Shown here: in pieces, positions 8,587 through 18,864 of the stretch
Layout: each line of letters opens with the position of its first letter
Numbering within the stretch: position 1 is the stretch's first letter
Assembly: GCA_034506395.1 (NCBI GenBank)
Contig: JAPDPQ010000007.1
Location: 124,001-188,000, forward strand
Direction: 5' to 3'
DNA from: a candidate division KSB1 bacterium
Lineage (GTDB): Bacteria; Zhuqueibacterota; Zhuqueibacteria; Thermofontimicrobiales; Thermofontimicrobiaceae
Length of the DNA stretch: 64,000 nucleotides
Notes under the pieces: generated by a model
The model's input: the letters and a program-made list of their open reading frames with translations, nothing else
The model's database searches: none
What the model was told of the DNA's origin: nothing
Translations under genes and position numbers: made by a program

Positions 8587-9888
8587 TTGGAAGTTCATAT
8601 TGAAGAACAAGGACAGTGGGAACGGGCGGTAGAAGTAACAGTCCCCTATGAAAAACTCTTACCTAAATTTGATGAAGCTTATGCCAAATATAAAAAAACG
8701 ATCCAATGGGAGGGGTTCCGCAAGGGCAAAGTCCCGCTCGATTTGATCAAAAAAGCATTGGGTCCCAAAATCGAACGCGAGGTTGCTGAGGATTCTATTC
8801 CAGGATTTTTAGAAGAAGCTGTCAAAGAAAATAATTTGAAATTATATGATATTTCCCAATTAGAATCCATTAGCTATGACCGCACGAATGGTCTCCATTT
8901 CAAGGCGATCATCAAAATTCGGCCTGAAGTTACCTTAAAAAAATACAAAGCGCTTGAAATCGAGAAAGAGATCTATCAAATTACTGACGATGATCTCAAC
9001 GATTTCATCGAGAATCTTCGGGAACAGCATGCCTCAATGTCGACGTTCGATGGCGAAGCGCAGCGCGGCCATTATATCGTCGCTGATGTCCAGGGTGTTG
9101 ATGTCGCAGGTCTGCCTTTGATTGGGAAGAAATACGAAAATCGCTACTTTTATCTCGATGACGGGGAAACCGACCCAGAATTTGTTAATCAGTTGATCGG
9201 TGTGAAAGCTGGAGAGACACGACGAGTAACGCTGACTGTTCAAAATCGAGATCCGAACAAACCTGACAATCAAGTTGAATATTATGACATCAGCGTGAAG
9301 GAGATAAAGCAGAAAGAACTTCCAACGCTGGATGATGAGTTCGCCAAGGACATTGGTCCATACGAGACATTGAATGATCTCAGAGAAGCAATTCGCAAAA
9401 ATTTGGAGCAACGCGCTCAAGATCGGACGCAACAGAACCTTACCAATCGCATCATGGACGAAGTCATCAAGTCGAATCCAATAGAATTGCCCGATTATAT
9501 GGTCGAGAACTTTTTGGATGCGTTCATCAAAGATATGAATAACAGCCAACAGCAAACAATCGATTCTCAAGAGGTCCGAGAAAAATATCGCGCCGATGCG
9601 ATTTGGAACTTGAAATGGCTATTGATCTTAGAGAAAATTGCTGAATTGGAAAATATCAAGGTCCAAGAGTCGGAAATCAATGATTATATCGAAACAATGG
9701 CTCAATTGGCTGGCAAAAACGCGGTGGCGATCCGCAATAAGTATCGCGATCCCAAAAAGAGAGAACAAGTGGAGCATAAGCTTCTTGAGAAAAAAGTCAT
9801 CGATTTGTTAAGGGATAACGCGATCATCACTGACAAAATTGTCACCTATCAGGATGTCCAAAGAGCGCAAGATTTGATCATTCGATAG
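8587..9888 (+). CDS. tig: Trigger factor
   Basis: The ribosome-docked chaperone that meets nascent chains at the exit tunnel. The 433-residue product has the ribosome-binding signature G-F-R-K-G-K-V-P near residue 42, a middle FKBP-type peptidyl-prolyl isomerase domain (about residues 150-235, starting R-G-H-Y-I-V-A-D), and a long helical C-terminal chaperone domain. The start is TTG at 8587, backed by AGGAGAGG a few bases upstream; no ATG fits the conserved N-terminus. It leads the classical series tig-clpP-clpX, with 71 bp to clpP and 38 bp from clpP to clpX, so co-expression of folding and degradation factors is likely. Confidence 0.95.
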   Translation: MEVHIEEQGQWERAVEVTVPYEKLLPKFDEAYAKYKKTIQWEGFRKGKVPLDLIKKALGPKIEREVAEDSIPGFLEEAVKENNLKLYDISQLESISYDRTNGLHFKAIIKIRPEVTLKKYKALEIEKEIYQITDDDLNDFIENLREQHASMSTFDGEAQRGHYIVADVQGVDVAGLPLIGKKYENRYFYLDDGETDPEFVNQLIGVKAGETRRVTLTVQNRDPNKPDNQVEYYDISVKEIKQKELPTLDDEFAKDIGPYETLNDLREAIRKNLEQRAQDRTQQNLTNRIMDEVIKSNPIELPDYMVENFLDAFIKDMNNSQQQTIDSQEVREKYRADAIWNLKWLLILEKIAELENIKVQESEINDYIETMAQLAGKNAVAIRNKYRDPKKREQVEHKLLEKKVIDLLRDNAIITDKIVTYQDVQRAQDLIIR

Positions 9889-9959
9889 CCGAAAAAGATT
9901 GGGTTCTTTTTAGTTGCTTAGCAGTAGTAAAACGCTGGTTAAATTAAGGGGTATGTGGT

Positions 9960-10559
9960 ATGAGTTTGGTGCCAATAGTAATCGAACAAACAGGACGCGG
10001 CGAGCGCGCTTATGATATTTTTTCACGGCTATTAAAAGAGCGAATTATATTCATTGGATCCACTATTGATGATAATGTAGCAAGCCTGGCTATCGCGCAA
10101 TTGTTGTTTTTGGAGGCAGAGGATCCGGAAAAAGATGTATATATGTACATTAACAGCCCAGGCGGTTATGTAACCGCTGGGCTCGGCATCTACGATACAA
10201 TGCAATACATTAAGCCAGATGTAGCGACGATCTGTCTGGGCCAGGCGGCGAGCATGGCAGCCGTGTTATTGGCTGCTGGAGCGAAAAACAAGCGAGCGGC
10301 TTTACCCCACGCACGGATCATGATCCATCAACCGTGGGGGGGCGCGCAAGGAATGGCCACTGACATTGAAATCCAAGCAAGGGAAATTTTAACCATCCGG
10401 GAGGAGATCAACAAAATTCTGTCCTATCACACCGGACAGAGCATCGAAAAATTAGCGAAGGATACCGATCGCAACTTCTTTATGTCTGCTGAAGAGGCAA
10501 AGGCATACGGGATTGTGGATGAGATCATGGTTCGCAAGGACCTTCGTAAGAAAAAATAG
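9960..10559 (+). CDS. clpP: ATP-dependent Clp protease proteolytic subunit
   Basis: The serine peptidase that forms the double-heptameric degradation chamber fed by ClpX. The 199-residue length is standard. The catalytic triad is visible as Ser98 in G-Q-A-A-S-M-A-A, His123 in I-M-I-H-Q-P, and Asp170 in D-T-D-R-N-F-F-M-S, the last followed by E-A-K-A-Y-G-I-V-D. The start [11 protein letters not shown] with an AGGGG site upstream matches the family start with a short propeptide. It lies between tig and clpX in the conserved order. Confidence 0.97.
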   Translation: MSLVPIVIEQTGRGERAYDIFSRLLKERIIFIGSTIDDNVASLAIAQLLFLEAEDPEKDVYMYINSPGGYVTAGLGIYDTMQYIKPDVATICLGQAASMAAVLLAAGAKNKRAALPHARIMIHQPWGGAQGMATDIEIQAREILTIREEINKILSYHTGQSIEKLAKDTDRNFFMSAEEAKAYGIVDEIMVRKDLRKKK

Positions 10560-10597
10560 GATCTACTGCAACAGCGAACGGGCAAATTGAGGTTCAC

Positions 10598-11851
10598 ATG
10601 GACAACTATAGCAGACGTCGAGAAAGATTATTCATTTGTTCATTTTGTGGAAAAAATTCCAATCAGGTTGATTGCATTGTCACGGGACCAGATGTTTATA
10701 TTTGTAACGAGTGCGTGAAGAATGCCAGCGAGATCATCCGTGAGGACATGAACCGGCGAGCGTTGATCGCCAAAAGTCGCATTCGTACTCCAGCCGAAAT
10801 CAAACGCGAATTAGATGATTATGTGATTGGTCAGGAAACCGCAAAAAAGATTGTGTCAGTAGCAGTTTACAATCATTATAAGCGGGTCGAAACTGCGGAC
10901 CTGGTGAGCGACGAGGTGGAACTGGAGAAAAGCAATATTTTGCTGATCGGTCCGACTGGCACAGGCAAGACGCTCATGGCGCAAACGCTGGCGCGGTTTC
11001 TTCAAGTCCCCTTTACCATTGCTGATGCTACTACACTGACTGAAGCGGGGTATGTGGGTGAGGATGTGGAGAACATTCTGGTGCGCTTGCTGCAAGCGGC
11101 AGACTATGACGTGGAGCGCGCGGAGCGAGGGATCGTTTATATCGATGAGATCGATAAGATCGCTCGCAAGGGTGGTAATCCTTCGATCACCCGAGATGTG
11201 TCTGGAGAAGGGGTTCAGCAAGCGTTGTTGAAGATACTCGAAGGCACCATCGCCTCTGTGCCGCCCAAAGGCGGGCGCAAGCATCCTGAGCAGAACCTGA
11301 TCAATATCAACACGAAAAACATCTTATTCATCTGTGGCGGTGCATTTGATGGGCTAGAGAAAATTATTGCCGCGCGGATCGGCAAAAAGAGCATGGGGTT
11401 TGGCGCAGAAATCCATAAACAGCAAGAGCGCAAGATCAATGAGATCCTCCAGATGGTTGAGCCAGAGGACCTGCTGCAATTCGGGTTAATCCCAGAGCTG
11501 ATCGGTCGTTTGCCCATCGAGTGTATTTTTGAAGAGCTTTCAGAAGAGGCACTTTATTCGATCTTGATCGAGCCGAAGAATGCGTTGACGAAGCAATATA
11601 AGAAACTGTTCGAATTGGATGGGGTTGAACTGGAATTTGAAGAAGCCGCCCTTCGTGCCATTGTCAAAGAAGCGATGAAACGCAGGACTGGCGCTCGGGC
11701 GCTTCGAGCGATTATGGAAGATATCATGCTCGATATCATGTTTAACTTGCCAGAGCTCAAAAATGTCAAAAAGGTGATCATTACCGAACAATCGGTTAAA
11801 AATAAAAACGATGTTTTGTTCATTTATCATGAGATAAAAAAGACGGCTTAG
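10598..11851 (+). CDS. clpX: ATP-dependent Clp protease ATP-binding subunit ClpX
   Basis: The AAA+ unfoldase partner of ClpP. The 417-residue product has the N-terminal C4 zinc finger at Cys14, Cys17, Cys36 and Cys39, Walker A G-P-T-G-T-G-K-T at about residue 118, Walker B Y-I-D-E-I-D-K at about 182, sensor and R-finger regions with L-I-G-R-L-P, and the C-terminal R-R-T-G-A-R-A-L-R block. The GAGG site upstream supports the ATG. A strong terminator closes the tig-clpP-clpX unit directly downstream. Confidence 0.97.
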   Translation: MDNYSRRRERLFICSFCGKNSNQVDCIVTGPDVYICNECVKNASEIIREDMNRRALIAKSRIRTPAEIKRELDDYVIGQETAKKIVSVAVYNHYKRVETADLVSDEVELEKSNILLIGPTGTGKTLMAQTLARFLQVPFTIADATTLTEAGYVGEDVENILVRLLQAADYDVERAERGIVYIDEIDKIARKGGNPSITRDVSGEGVQQALLKILEGTIASVPPKGGRKHPEQNLININTKNILFICGGAFDGLEKIIAARIGKKSMGFGAEIHKQQERKINEILQMVEPEDLLQFGLIPELIGRLPIECIFEELSEEALYSILIEPKNALTKQYKKLFELDGVELEFEEAALRAIVKEAMKRRTGARALRAIMEDIMLDIMFNLPELKNVKKVIITEQSVKNKNDVLFIYHEIKKTA

Positions 11852-11878
11852 CCAGTGCTGGGCGCATTTTATTTTATT

Positions 11879-11925
11879 AAATCTTCCTGAATCGACACTT
11901 GCCTAAATTTAGGAAGATTTTTTTT
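11879..11925 (+). terminator. Rho-independent terminator after clpX
   Basis: AAATCTTCCT (11879-11888) pairs perfectly with AGGAAGATTT (11911-11920), and the stem runs into eight T. Confidence 0.9.
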
Positions 11926-12085
11926 GCATTGGCTGAACCGATCCATTTTGCATTGACCGATTTTGCTCATTGGTTTGACAGATATTGCCATGGGATTGAG
12001 GGAAGGGATTCGAAAATGAGGCGGCAAAGGCGCGAACTGTTTTCACGGGTAAAATCATCAGCTTCAAGGTGAATGGTGGGGTATT

Positions 12086-12679
12086 ATGAAGCCGCGATCG
12101 GTGAAATTTATTGCCAGCGTCGGCCGTCTCCAAGACATTCGATTCTTTCGACTACCAGAAATTGCTGTGGCAGGTCGCTCCAACGTTGGAAAATCCAGCC
12201 TGATCAATCGCTTGGTGGGGCATCGAAAGTTGGCGGAAATTAGTTCGACTCCAGGCAAGACTCGCACGCTCAATTTTTATTGCATTGACGATGAATTCTA
12301 TCTGGTCGATCTACCTGGATATGGCTATGCCAAAGTGTCCCAGCAGGAGCGGAAGACTTGGCGACAGCTCATCGAATCTTATGTGACGCAGAGCCGATTT
12401 TTGATTGGAATGATTCTGATCGTGGATAGTCGGCATGGAATTACTGATTTGGATCGGGAGATGATCAATTGGCTAGCGCAATTAGGGGTACCGACGTTAT
12501 TGATCGCCACAAAGATCGATAAGCTTTCTCGAAACCAAGCTGTGCTGAACCTGCGAGCGATCGAAGCAGAGGCGATCCAAATGGGCATTGCGGCGGTGAT
12601 TGGTTTTTCAGCGAAAACGGGACAGGGCAAAGATCAAATCTGGCAGGCCATGCTGGAATTGCTAAGAGCGCCAGCCTAA
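12086..12679 (+). CDS. engB: Ribosome biogenesis GTP-binding protein EngB/YsxC
   Basis: An essential TrmE-Era-EngA-EngB family GTPase acting in 50S subunit assembly. The 197-residue product has G1 G-R-S-N-V-G-K-S-S near residue 33, G2 T-P-G-K-T-R-T, G3 D-L-P-G-Y-G-Y-A, G4 T-K-I-D-K near 140, and G5 S-A-K-T-G near 175. It stands behind the clpX terminator and is followed 36 bp later by an aminotransferase gene, so the two may share a transcript. Confidence 0.95.
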   Translation: MKPRSVKFIASVGRLQDIRFFRLPEIAVAGRSNVGKSSLINRLVGHRKLAEISSTPGKTRTLNFYCIDDEFYLVDLPGYGYAKVSQQERKTWRQLIESYVTQSRFLIGMILIVDSRHGITDLDREMINWLAQLGVPTLLIATKIDKLSRNQAVLNLRAIEAEAIQMGIAAVIGFSAKTGQGKDQIWQAMLELLRAPA

Positions 12680-12715
12680 ACTGGCCATGGGTTGGTTGAA
12701 CGGGAGAGTTTTGCT

Positions 12716-13813
12716 ATGGGGCAAGTCACCAGTCAAAGGCTATTATTGACCGCGGGGCCAGCACCAATTTCACCAGAGGTGCAGGAGATCTTGGGGCGGC
12801 CAATGGTTTATCATCGCGCCAAGGAATTTGTGGAACTGTTTCAGCGGCTCAACCAGGCATTAAAATATCTCTTCCAAACGCGGTATGATGTGGTGACGCT
12901 CACTGCCAGTGGGACTGGCGCGATGGAAGCCGTGATCAGCAATTTATTTAGCCCAGGAGACGCGGTAATTGTCGTCGAGAATGGCAAATTCAGCGAACGA
13001 TGGACGCAAATTGCTACAACGTTTGGTCTAATGGTCACGTCGCTGAAACTTCCATGGGGCAAAAGCGTCGAGCTCGATGAATTACAAGCGCTGGTTTCAT
13101 CTGTCCCCCAGGCCAAGGCGATTTTTCTGACCCATTGCGAGACTTCAACTGGGGCAAAGGCTGAGCTGGCAGCGATCGTTCCCGCATTACGGCAGCAGAC
13201 CGAGGCATTGATCATCGTGGATGCCATTTCATCTGCTGGGGTAATGCCGCTGAAAATGGACCTCTGGGGCATAGACGTGACCATAACAGCTTCCCAAAAA
13301 GGCCTGGGTTTGCCACCTGGGTTATCGTTTGTCGCGTTGAATCAGCGAGCCTGGCGATTTAGCGAGTTATCGGACTTGCCTCGTTATTACTTCGATTTCA
13401 GTCGGGCGCGCCAAGCCCTTCGGTTGGGAAAAGGCAGCAGCTTCACCCCAGCCATTCCCTTCATTATTGCTGCTGAATCCGTTTTGACACAAATTCAAGC
13501 ACAAGGGCTGGAAGCGCGCTGGCAAAAAAGTGGTATGCTGGCTCAAAATTTCCGTGACCGAATGATCGCTACCGGCTGTACCATTTTTCCTGAATGTCCC
13601 GCGGATGGCCTGACTGTGATCAAACCACCAAACGGCATCTTCGCTAATGAAATAATAACAAAATTGAAGGATCGATACCAAATTGTGGTTTCTGCTGGAC
13701 AGGGAAAATTAGCCGACAAGGTCATTCGGATTGGACATTTTGTAAATGTCACTGAAGCGCATTTGGACAAGTTTCTCAACGCGTTGCAAGATATTTTAAA
13801 CAATAAGAACTAG
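12716..13813 (+). CDS. Class V PLP aminotransferase (alanine/serine-glyoxylate aminotransferase family)
   Basis: A 365-residue fold-type I PLP enzyme of the small-subunit aspartate aminotransferase/SPT group, which includes serine-glyoxylate and alanine-glyoxylate transaminases. It shows the N-terminal L-L-T-A-G-P-A-P block, H-R-A-K-E-F, S-G-T-G-A-M-E-A near residue 62, the H-C-E-T-S-T-G-A segment, V-D-A-I-S-S and the Schiff-base lysine in T-A-S-Q-K-G-L near residue 195. The ATG at 12716 is chosen because GGGAGAG lies seven bases upstream; an in-frame TTG at 12692 lacks such a site. The family also includes phosphoserine aminotransferase-like enzymes serving serine synthesis, so the substrate is open. 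Confidence 0.85.
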   Translation: MGQVTSQRLLLTAGPAPISPEVQEILGRPMVYHRAKEFVELFQRLNQALKYLFQTRYDVVTLTASGTGAMEAVISNLFSPGDAVIVVENGKFSERWTQIATTFGLMVTSLKLPWGKSVELDELQALVSSVPQAKAIFLTHCETSTGAKAELAAIVPALRQQTEALIIVDAISSAGVMPLKMDLWGIDVTITASQKGLGLPPGLSFVALNQRAWRFSELSDLPRYYFDFSRARQALRLGKGSSFTPAIPFIIAAESVLTQIQAQGLEARWQKSGMLAQNFRDRMIATGCTIFPECPADGLTVIKPPNGIFANEIITKLKDRYQIVVSAGQGKLADKVIRIGHFVNVTEAHLDKFLNALQDILNNKN

Positions 13814-13909
13814 CGATTTCTGAATCGATCGGAAATGAGCATCATCAGCTCTGCTAAAAAAATTCGATGAACTGAGAGAACCAAAAATGAGGTGAGGAGA
13901 ATCAAAGCT

Positions 13910-14014
13910 ATGGGTAAAGGTGATCGAAGGACACGTCGTGGAAAAATTTGGCGGGGAACCACCGGAAAATGTAGGCCTAAAAAACGAAAAGCAAAAGTAC
14001 AAAAAGAGAGTTAA
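13910..14014 (+). CDS. Small ribosomal subunit protein bTHX
   Basis: A 34-residue, extremely basic protein that begins [14 protein letters not shown] and ends in a Lys/Arg-rich tail (C-R-P-K-K-R-K-A-K). This matches the bTHX family of 30S-bound peptides found in Thermus, Bacteroidota and relatives, where the peptide sits in the head of the 30S subunit. The ATG has a textbook ribosome site, GGTGAGGAG, about 10 bases upstream. The gene is short enough to be missed by ORF callers. A Cys replaces the more usual Arg or Ser in the G-K-x-R-P-K-K motif. Confidence 0.85.
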   Translation: MGKGDRRTRRGKIWRGTTGKCRPKKRKAKVQKES

Positions 14015-14606
14015 GTCGAACCAGTTCATGAGTGCTTAACAGCATGCTGTAGATTCAGTGACCTCATTCGGATGGGTGAGATATCCCAGTTTTTGGCCTT
14101 TTCGGTGGAATGATTTCGGCATTGTCGCAAGGCGATAATTATTGCGAAACCAATCAGCGAAAAGATTTCTGAAACAGTGTCGATTTGAGTCCAAAAATTG
14201 GCTAAAGAGATGATCGCAGCAAAACCCGAAGCCATGAGGTGAGATGTATTCCTCATCAAGCACGCATATGGCGAAGCCACGAAAATAAAAAGGAGAATAA
14301 AAATCGCTGCAATTTATTGAGCTGAAACATTATTTCAATTCGCCTCTGAATGAGTCAAATTATGTGACATAACCTGTGGGTTTAACCCGGGAGGCAGTGA
14401 AAAGATGCCATCCCATTTCTGAATACGAATGCGCAAGATCATGATTGGCTTTTAGATCATCTAAAAATTCAGAGATCGAGATTATTGCAAATTATGCGAC
14501 CCGATAGATTTTTTTAATTGAGCTTGATCGGCAGCTAAGCGTTCCATTAGAGTCATCGATGCTCAGCGACTTGACCCATGAGAATTAAATATTAGGTGGC
14601 AATTTT
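14015..14606. other. Intergenic region of about 590 bp
   Basis: It contains the perfect 12-bp palindrome ACAGCATGCTGT at 14039-14050. A minus-strand ORF at 14026-14280 has a hydrophobic stretch but only a GTG start and no ribosome site. An AGGTGG site precedes the next gene. No terminator or promoter is clear. Confidence 0.35.
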
Positions 14607-15971
14607 ATGGCACGGATTCTAATCGTTGAAGACGATTTAAACACGCTATCGGGGCTGGGAGAACTGCTTCGAGATGAAGGGTATGAAGTGGTGGGAGTAG
14701 AATCAGGGAAGAAGGCGCTGCGGCTTTTGGAGCGGGAGCAATTTGATTTGATGCTGACGGACCTCAGAATGCCCGATATTGATGGCCTCAAGTTATACGA
14801 AAGATCCATCGCCTACAATTCCAACATGAAAACCATAGTCATGACCGCTTATAGTTCTGTGAAGCAGGCGGTGGAAGCCATGAAAAAGGGGGTCTATGAG
14901 TATCTTACTAAGCCGCTCAACATGGATGAGCTGCTGTTGACGATCAAGAAGGCGATTCAGGAGCAAGAGATTTTAGCAGAGAACATTCAGTTGCGCGATC
15001 AACTCAAGAGCTCCTATCGGGTGGAAAACATTATTGGTACCAGTAAAGCGATCCGTGAGATCTATCACATGATCGCCAAAGTGTCGAAAACACAATCGAC
15101 GGTGCTCATCCGCGGCGAGAGCGGCGTAGGTAAAGAGCTGGTAGCGCGGGCAATTCATTACAATAGTCCGCGTGCGGAAAAAAAATTGATCGAGATCAGT
15201 TGTGCTTCTTTACCCGAAACGCTATTGGAGAGCGAGCTATTTGGTTATGAGAAGGGAGCATTTACTGGAGCGGTAGCGCGGAAAAAAGGCCGATTGGAAC
15301 TGGCCGATGGTGGGACGATCTTTCTCGATGAGATCGGCGATATTTCAGAGAGCGTGCAGACCAAATTACTGCGAGTTTTGCAGGAAAAAGAACTGACCCA
15401 TCTGGGTGGAACCAGCACAATAAAGGTAGATGTCCGCGTGATCGCCGCGACCAATCGCAATTTAGAGCAAGCCATTCGAGAAGGAAAGTTCCGCGAGGAT
15501 CTTTATTATCGCCTCAACGTCATCCCGATCTTTATCCCTCCGCTTCGGGAGCGCAAGGAAGATATCCCGCTTTTGATCGAGCATTTCGTTAAGAAATTTT
15601 GCCGGGAAAATAATAAGCCGTTGATGAAAGTATCAAGCAAAGCCTTAGAGCTCTGCATGGAGTATGACTGGCCCGGTAATGTTCGCGAGTTGGAAAACGC
15701 GATGGAAAATGCCGTGGTGCTGGGCGAGGGAGATGTCATTTTGCCCGAACATTTACCTTTTAATATCTACAACCATTATAGTCAAGCCCAGCGGGCTGAT
15801 TTTTTGAGCCCGAGCAAATTTGAAAGCTATCGCAAAAAGATGGAATATGCTGAGCGGATGGTGATCAAAGATGCCATAGAAAAAGCACATGGTAATAAAT
15901 CCCTCGCCGCTAAAAATCTCAAAATCAGCTTGCGGACCATGCGATACAAAATTAAAAAGTACAACCTTTAG
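14607..15971 (+). CDS. NtrC-family sigma54-dependent response regulator
   Basis: A 454-residue transcriptional activator. Residues 1-120 are a receiver domain with an acidic pair E-D-D at 8-10, the phospho-acceptor Asp in L-T-D-L-R-M-P near residue 53, a Thr in M-T-A-Y and Lys in L-T-K-P-L. Residues 145-370 are the AAA+ sigma54-interaction domain with Walker A G-E-S-G-V-G-K-E and the sigma54-contacting G-A-F-T-G-A loop. The end holds a Fis-type helix-turn-helix ([12 protein letters not shown]). The protein implies that the organism has sigma54. No histidine kinase lies next to it, so its input signal is unknown; the nearest kinase gene in the window is 36 kb away. Confidence 0.93.
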   Translation: MARILIVEDDLNTLSGLGELLRDEGYEVVGVESGKKALRLLEREQFDLMLTDLRMPDIDGLKLYERSIAYNSNMKTIVMTAYSSVKQAVEAMKKGVYEYLTKPLNMDELLLTIKKAIQEQEILAENIQLRDQLKSSYRVENIIGTSKAIREIYHMIAKVSKTQSTVLIRGESGVGKELVARAIHYNSPRAEKKLIEISCASLPETLLESELFGYEKGAFTGAVARKKGRLELADGGTIFLDEIGDISESVQTKLLRVLQEKELTHLGGTSTIKVDVRVIAATNRNLEQAIREGKFREDLYYRLNVIPIFIPPLRERKEDIPLLIEHFVKKFCRENNKPLMKVSSKALELCMEYDWPGNVRELENAMENAVVLGEGDVILPEHLPFNIYNHYSQAQRADFLSPSKFESYRKKMEYAERMVIKDAIEKAHGNKSLAAKNLKISLRTMRYKIKKYNL

Positions 15972-16249
15972 CCTTCCATCCAATTGATAGCGCCAGTCGT
16001 CGCCATTGCTCAGTTAGGTGAGCCACGCACTGTCATGTCATCCCGTGGCGCAAAACTCATCAAGCGTTTGTTGCTGACCAAATTCTTCTCTTAAAAAGAT
16101 CACCTTTAAAAATGCACACTTGAGCAAATTAGCTGTCGCTCGCCTGGATGCCATCTGTGTTGGAAGATCATTTAATTTGACAACCAATCATGCAAGGCGG
16201 AGCAAGCGCGCGTGATCTCTCAAATCAAGTCACATTTGAATCTGATGAA

Positions 16250-17329
16250 TTATTTATTGGATCGGATCAAGATATAGATCGCGCCAAGTCCAAACAAGAT
16301 ATTTCCGAGCCAAGCTGCCAACAGCGGCGGGAGTGCGCCATTGTGTCCCAAACTTTGGCCCACCTTGATGATCCCAAAATAGAGGAAGCAAATGAACAGG
16401 CTGATGCCGAAGCTCAAGGCGGTGCCGCTGCGCGTTTTTCGCGACGCTAGGGGCGCCCCAAATAATACAATAATGAAATTGGCAAACGGGAACGAAAGCT
16501 TGAGATAAAGATCCACCAGCCATCGATCCGGTTTGCCACCAGTGCGTCGGATTTCTTTAATAAATTCCCTCAGCTCCCAATAGCTCATCTCCTCTGCTTT
16601 TTTTTGAACGCGGGCGATATCTTGGGGGCGAAAACGAAGATCCGTCATCACCATTTCTTGAAATGGCTCTGCCGTCTCGTGTTGATTTTCGAAACGTCGC
16701 ATAAAACCATTGATCAACAGCCAGCGATCCTTCTGCCAGATCATGCGGGATGCATCGATCCGTTCGACCAATGCGTTATTCCAATAGCGCTGGACACTGA
16801 CTTTGAATGCGGTACTGTCGGAAAGCTCAATGAATCCGATCAATAGCCAGCGATGGTTATCGATCTGGAGCGTGATATCTCGGGTAGGAATCTCGGCTCT
16901 GGTTTTTTTTATTTTGTCGACATGGGTCTGATAAACCTCTTTTTTCAATTGATTGGTATAGGGAACAAATCGTTCGCCCGCATAGGCTGCGAACAAGCTG
17001 ATGGCAATTCCCAACACAAATAGGGGAGATAAAATCTTGTACAATGACAATCCCGACGCTTGCATGGCAATCAGCTCGTTGTAGCGGGCTAATTGGCCAA
17101 CGCTAAACAGGCTCGCCAGCAGGGTGGCTACTGGTAGAGTCAGAATAATGATGTAAGGCAAATAGTACAAATAGTATTTCGCTACGATGAGGATCGGAAC
17201 GTGTTGATCGATGAATTTGTCCATGAACCCCACCGCATCGATGATGATGTAAATTGCACAAAACGATATCAGCGCAAAGCCCAACGTGCCCAGAAAATTT
17301 CGGCTCAAATAATGATCTAGGATTTTCAC
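16250..17329 (-). CDS. lptG: LPS export permease LptG (YjgP/YjgQ family)
   Basis: An inner-membrane subunit of the LptB2FG transporter that extracts lipopolysaccharide and passes it to the periplasmic bridge. The 359-residue product starts M-K-I-L-D-H-Y-L-S-R-N-F, has three N-terminal membrane segments with the L-P-Y-I-I-I-L-T-L-P-V-A-T-L-L-A-S-L block, a periplasmic beta-jellyroll (about residues 130-260), and three C-terminal membrane segments containing F-G-A-P-L-A-S-R-K-T-R-S-G. Its start overlaps the end of lptF by four bases (ATGA), so translation is coupled. It indicates a Gram-negative envelope with LPS or a related lipid. Confidence 0.9.
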   Translation of the reverse strand: MKILDHYLSRNFLGTLGFALISFCAIYIIIDAVGFMDKFIDQHVPILIVAKYYLYYLPYIIILTLPVATLLASLFSVGQLARYNELIAMQASGLSLYKILSPLFVLGIAISLFAAYAGERFVPYTNQLKKEVYQTHVDKIKKTRAEIPTRDITLQIDNHRWLLIGFIELSDSTAFKVSVQRYWNNALVERIDASRMIWQKDRWLLINGFMRRFENQHETAEPFQEMVMTDLRFRPQDIARVQKKAEEMSYWELREFIKEIRRTGGKPDRWLVDLYLKLSFPFANFIIVLFGAPLASRKTRSGTALSFGISLFICFLYFGIIKVGQSLGHNGALPPLLAAWLGNILFGLGAIYILIRSNK

Positions 17330-18864
17330 TGCAGTTTCCTCCTGAGCCGTTTCGGTATTAGCTTGACGAAGATGTCAAAATTGATGAACGAGGCTTCTTT
17401 GGCAGTGCGGATCAGAAGATAAATTCCGAATGCTCCTACGATAAAATTCGCCAGCCACATGGCTAAGAACGGGGACAGCAGATCGCGATCGGCCAATTCT
17501 TCGCCCCCAATGAGAAAAACCCAATAGATAATGAAAAACACCAGGCTGATCCCTCCTCCAACCGCCATATTGCCACGACGGGCCATAATGCCTAATGGGG
17601 CACCAATGAGAACGAATACGATGCAGGCGAAGGGAATTGAATACTTTTTATAGATCTCGACCAATAGCTTATTGTTGGCCAACTCGTAACTGCGATTGAT
17701 CTCTCGTTCGCTTTTAATCCGCTGCAGCAAATTTTGGTGGACGCGGATTTGACGGCTCAAATTCAATTGTACCCGATCCGAATATTTGATATCTTCAATG
17801 AGGAGTGGATGCGTCTTTGGATCAGAACTCGATCTGGAACTGAGGGCTGCGACCTTTGGCGGACTGCTGATTGAACTCCCCCGATTTAAAATCCGCGTCT
17901 GCTGGTCTTTGACAGCAAATCGCAGCTCGGGTCGCATCTCTTCGGTCGGAACAGCCTCGAGCTCAGAAGGCATCGAATAGCCAGAGAAATAGTGATTGAT
18001 CTGGGACTGAATGGTGCTCATCAAATTTTGGCGTCGTTTCTCGATCAACGCCAGATTATTGGCTACCTCCTGGCGCATCATCTGGGCACTCTGCTCACGG
18101 TCGCCCCGATAACTGGATTCGGAGCGTTGCAGTACCATATTGGGGATTGCAATGGTCAACACATGTTTTTCAAATTGAATGCGAGTGTAATTTTCGAGCT
18201 TGTCAATATTGACTTCATGGATCTCTCCATTGAACAATGTGATCTGAAGCAGGCCGCTCTTCTGGTTCACGAAAATCTCCCCTCGCTCCGCCACAATGCT
18301 CCGGTTCACCTGAGGATCATTCTTGTCGTAAATGATCACGCCGCGCACATGGGACAAGTTTTTCTCCTCAACCAAATGCTCGACACGAATCGCCAAATTG
18401 GGGATGTCCTGATATAAATAGCCAGGCTCCAGGCTCACAGTGGGCTTTTTAATGGCGATATCGCGTGCCAACAATCGCAATCGGTGATTGGCATCGGGAA
18501 GGACTTCATTATTGAACCAGATCAGGAATACGCTCAGAAGCGCGGCTGCGATGAGCACAGGAAGAATGATGCGATACACGCTGATTCCGCTGGCTTTTAT
18601 TGCTGTGATTTCATTATCAGCTGAGAATTGGCCAAAACTCATCAAGCTGGCCATTAATACGGCCATTGGCACGGCCAGGGCCACGATCCATGCCAAATTT
18701 AATGCGAAAAACTCAGCAATCACCCAGATCTCCAAGCCCTTGCTTAAGATTCGGCCCAATTCTTTGAAAACCAGATTCAGAATGAACAGCAGAGTGATGA
18801 TGAAAAATCCAAACAAAAATGGGCCTACATGTTGGCGCAGAATATGCTTCGATAAAATGTACAT
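17326..18864 (-). CDS. lptF: LPS export permease LptF (YjgP/YjgQ family) with a long insertion
   Basis: The partner of LptG. It opens M-Y-I-L-S-K-H-I-L-R-Q-H, has the N-terminal membrane helices, the periplasmic jellyroll starting near residue 120, and the C-terminal I-P-F-A-C-I-V-F-V-L-I-G-A-P-L-G block followed by further helices. At 512 residues it is some 150 longer than usual. The extra length is a polar, helix- and Ser-rich region at roughly residues 245-400, rich in Gln, Glu and Arg and probably partly coiled coil, placed between the jellyroll and the fourth membrane helix. It is first of a two-gene operon with lptG. Confidence 0.88.
   Translation of the reverse strand: MYILSKHILRQHVGPFLFGFFIITLLFILNLVFKELGRILSKGLEIWVIAEFFALNLAWIVALAVPMAVLMASLMSFGQFSADNEITAIKASGISVYRIILPVLIAAALLSVFLIWFNNEVLPDANHRLRLLARDIAIKKPTVSLEPGYLYQDIPNLAIRVEHLVEEKNLSHVRGVIIYDKNDPQVNRSIVAERGEIFVNQKSGLLQITLFNGEIHEVNIDKLENYTRIQFEKHVLTIAIPNMVLQRSESSYRGDREQSAQMMRQEVANNLALIEKRRQNLMSTIQSQINHYFSGYSMPSELEAVPTEEMRPELRFAVKDQQTRILNRGSSISSPPKVAALSSRSSSDPKTHPLLIEDIKYSDRVQLNLSRQIRVHQNLLQRIKSEREINRSYELANNKLLVEIYKKYSIPFACIVFVLIGAPLGIMARRGNMAVGGGISLVFFIIYWVFLIGGEELADRDLLSPFLAMWLANFIVGAFGIYLLIRTAKEASFINFDIFVKLIPKRLRRKLQ

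Noticed and set aside
9034-9570. 178-codon minus-strand ORF inside tig
   Set aside because: It lies opposite a highly conserved gene and has no ribosome site or recognisable domain; a shadow frame.
14026-14280. 84-codon minus-strand ORF with a hydrophobic stretch
   Set aside because: It starts with GTG, has no ribosome site, and shows no family pattern. A small membrane protein cannot be fully excluded, but the support is too weak.
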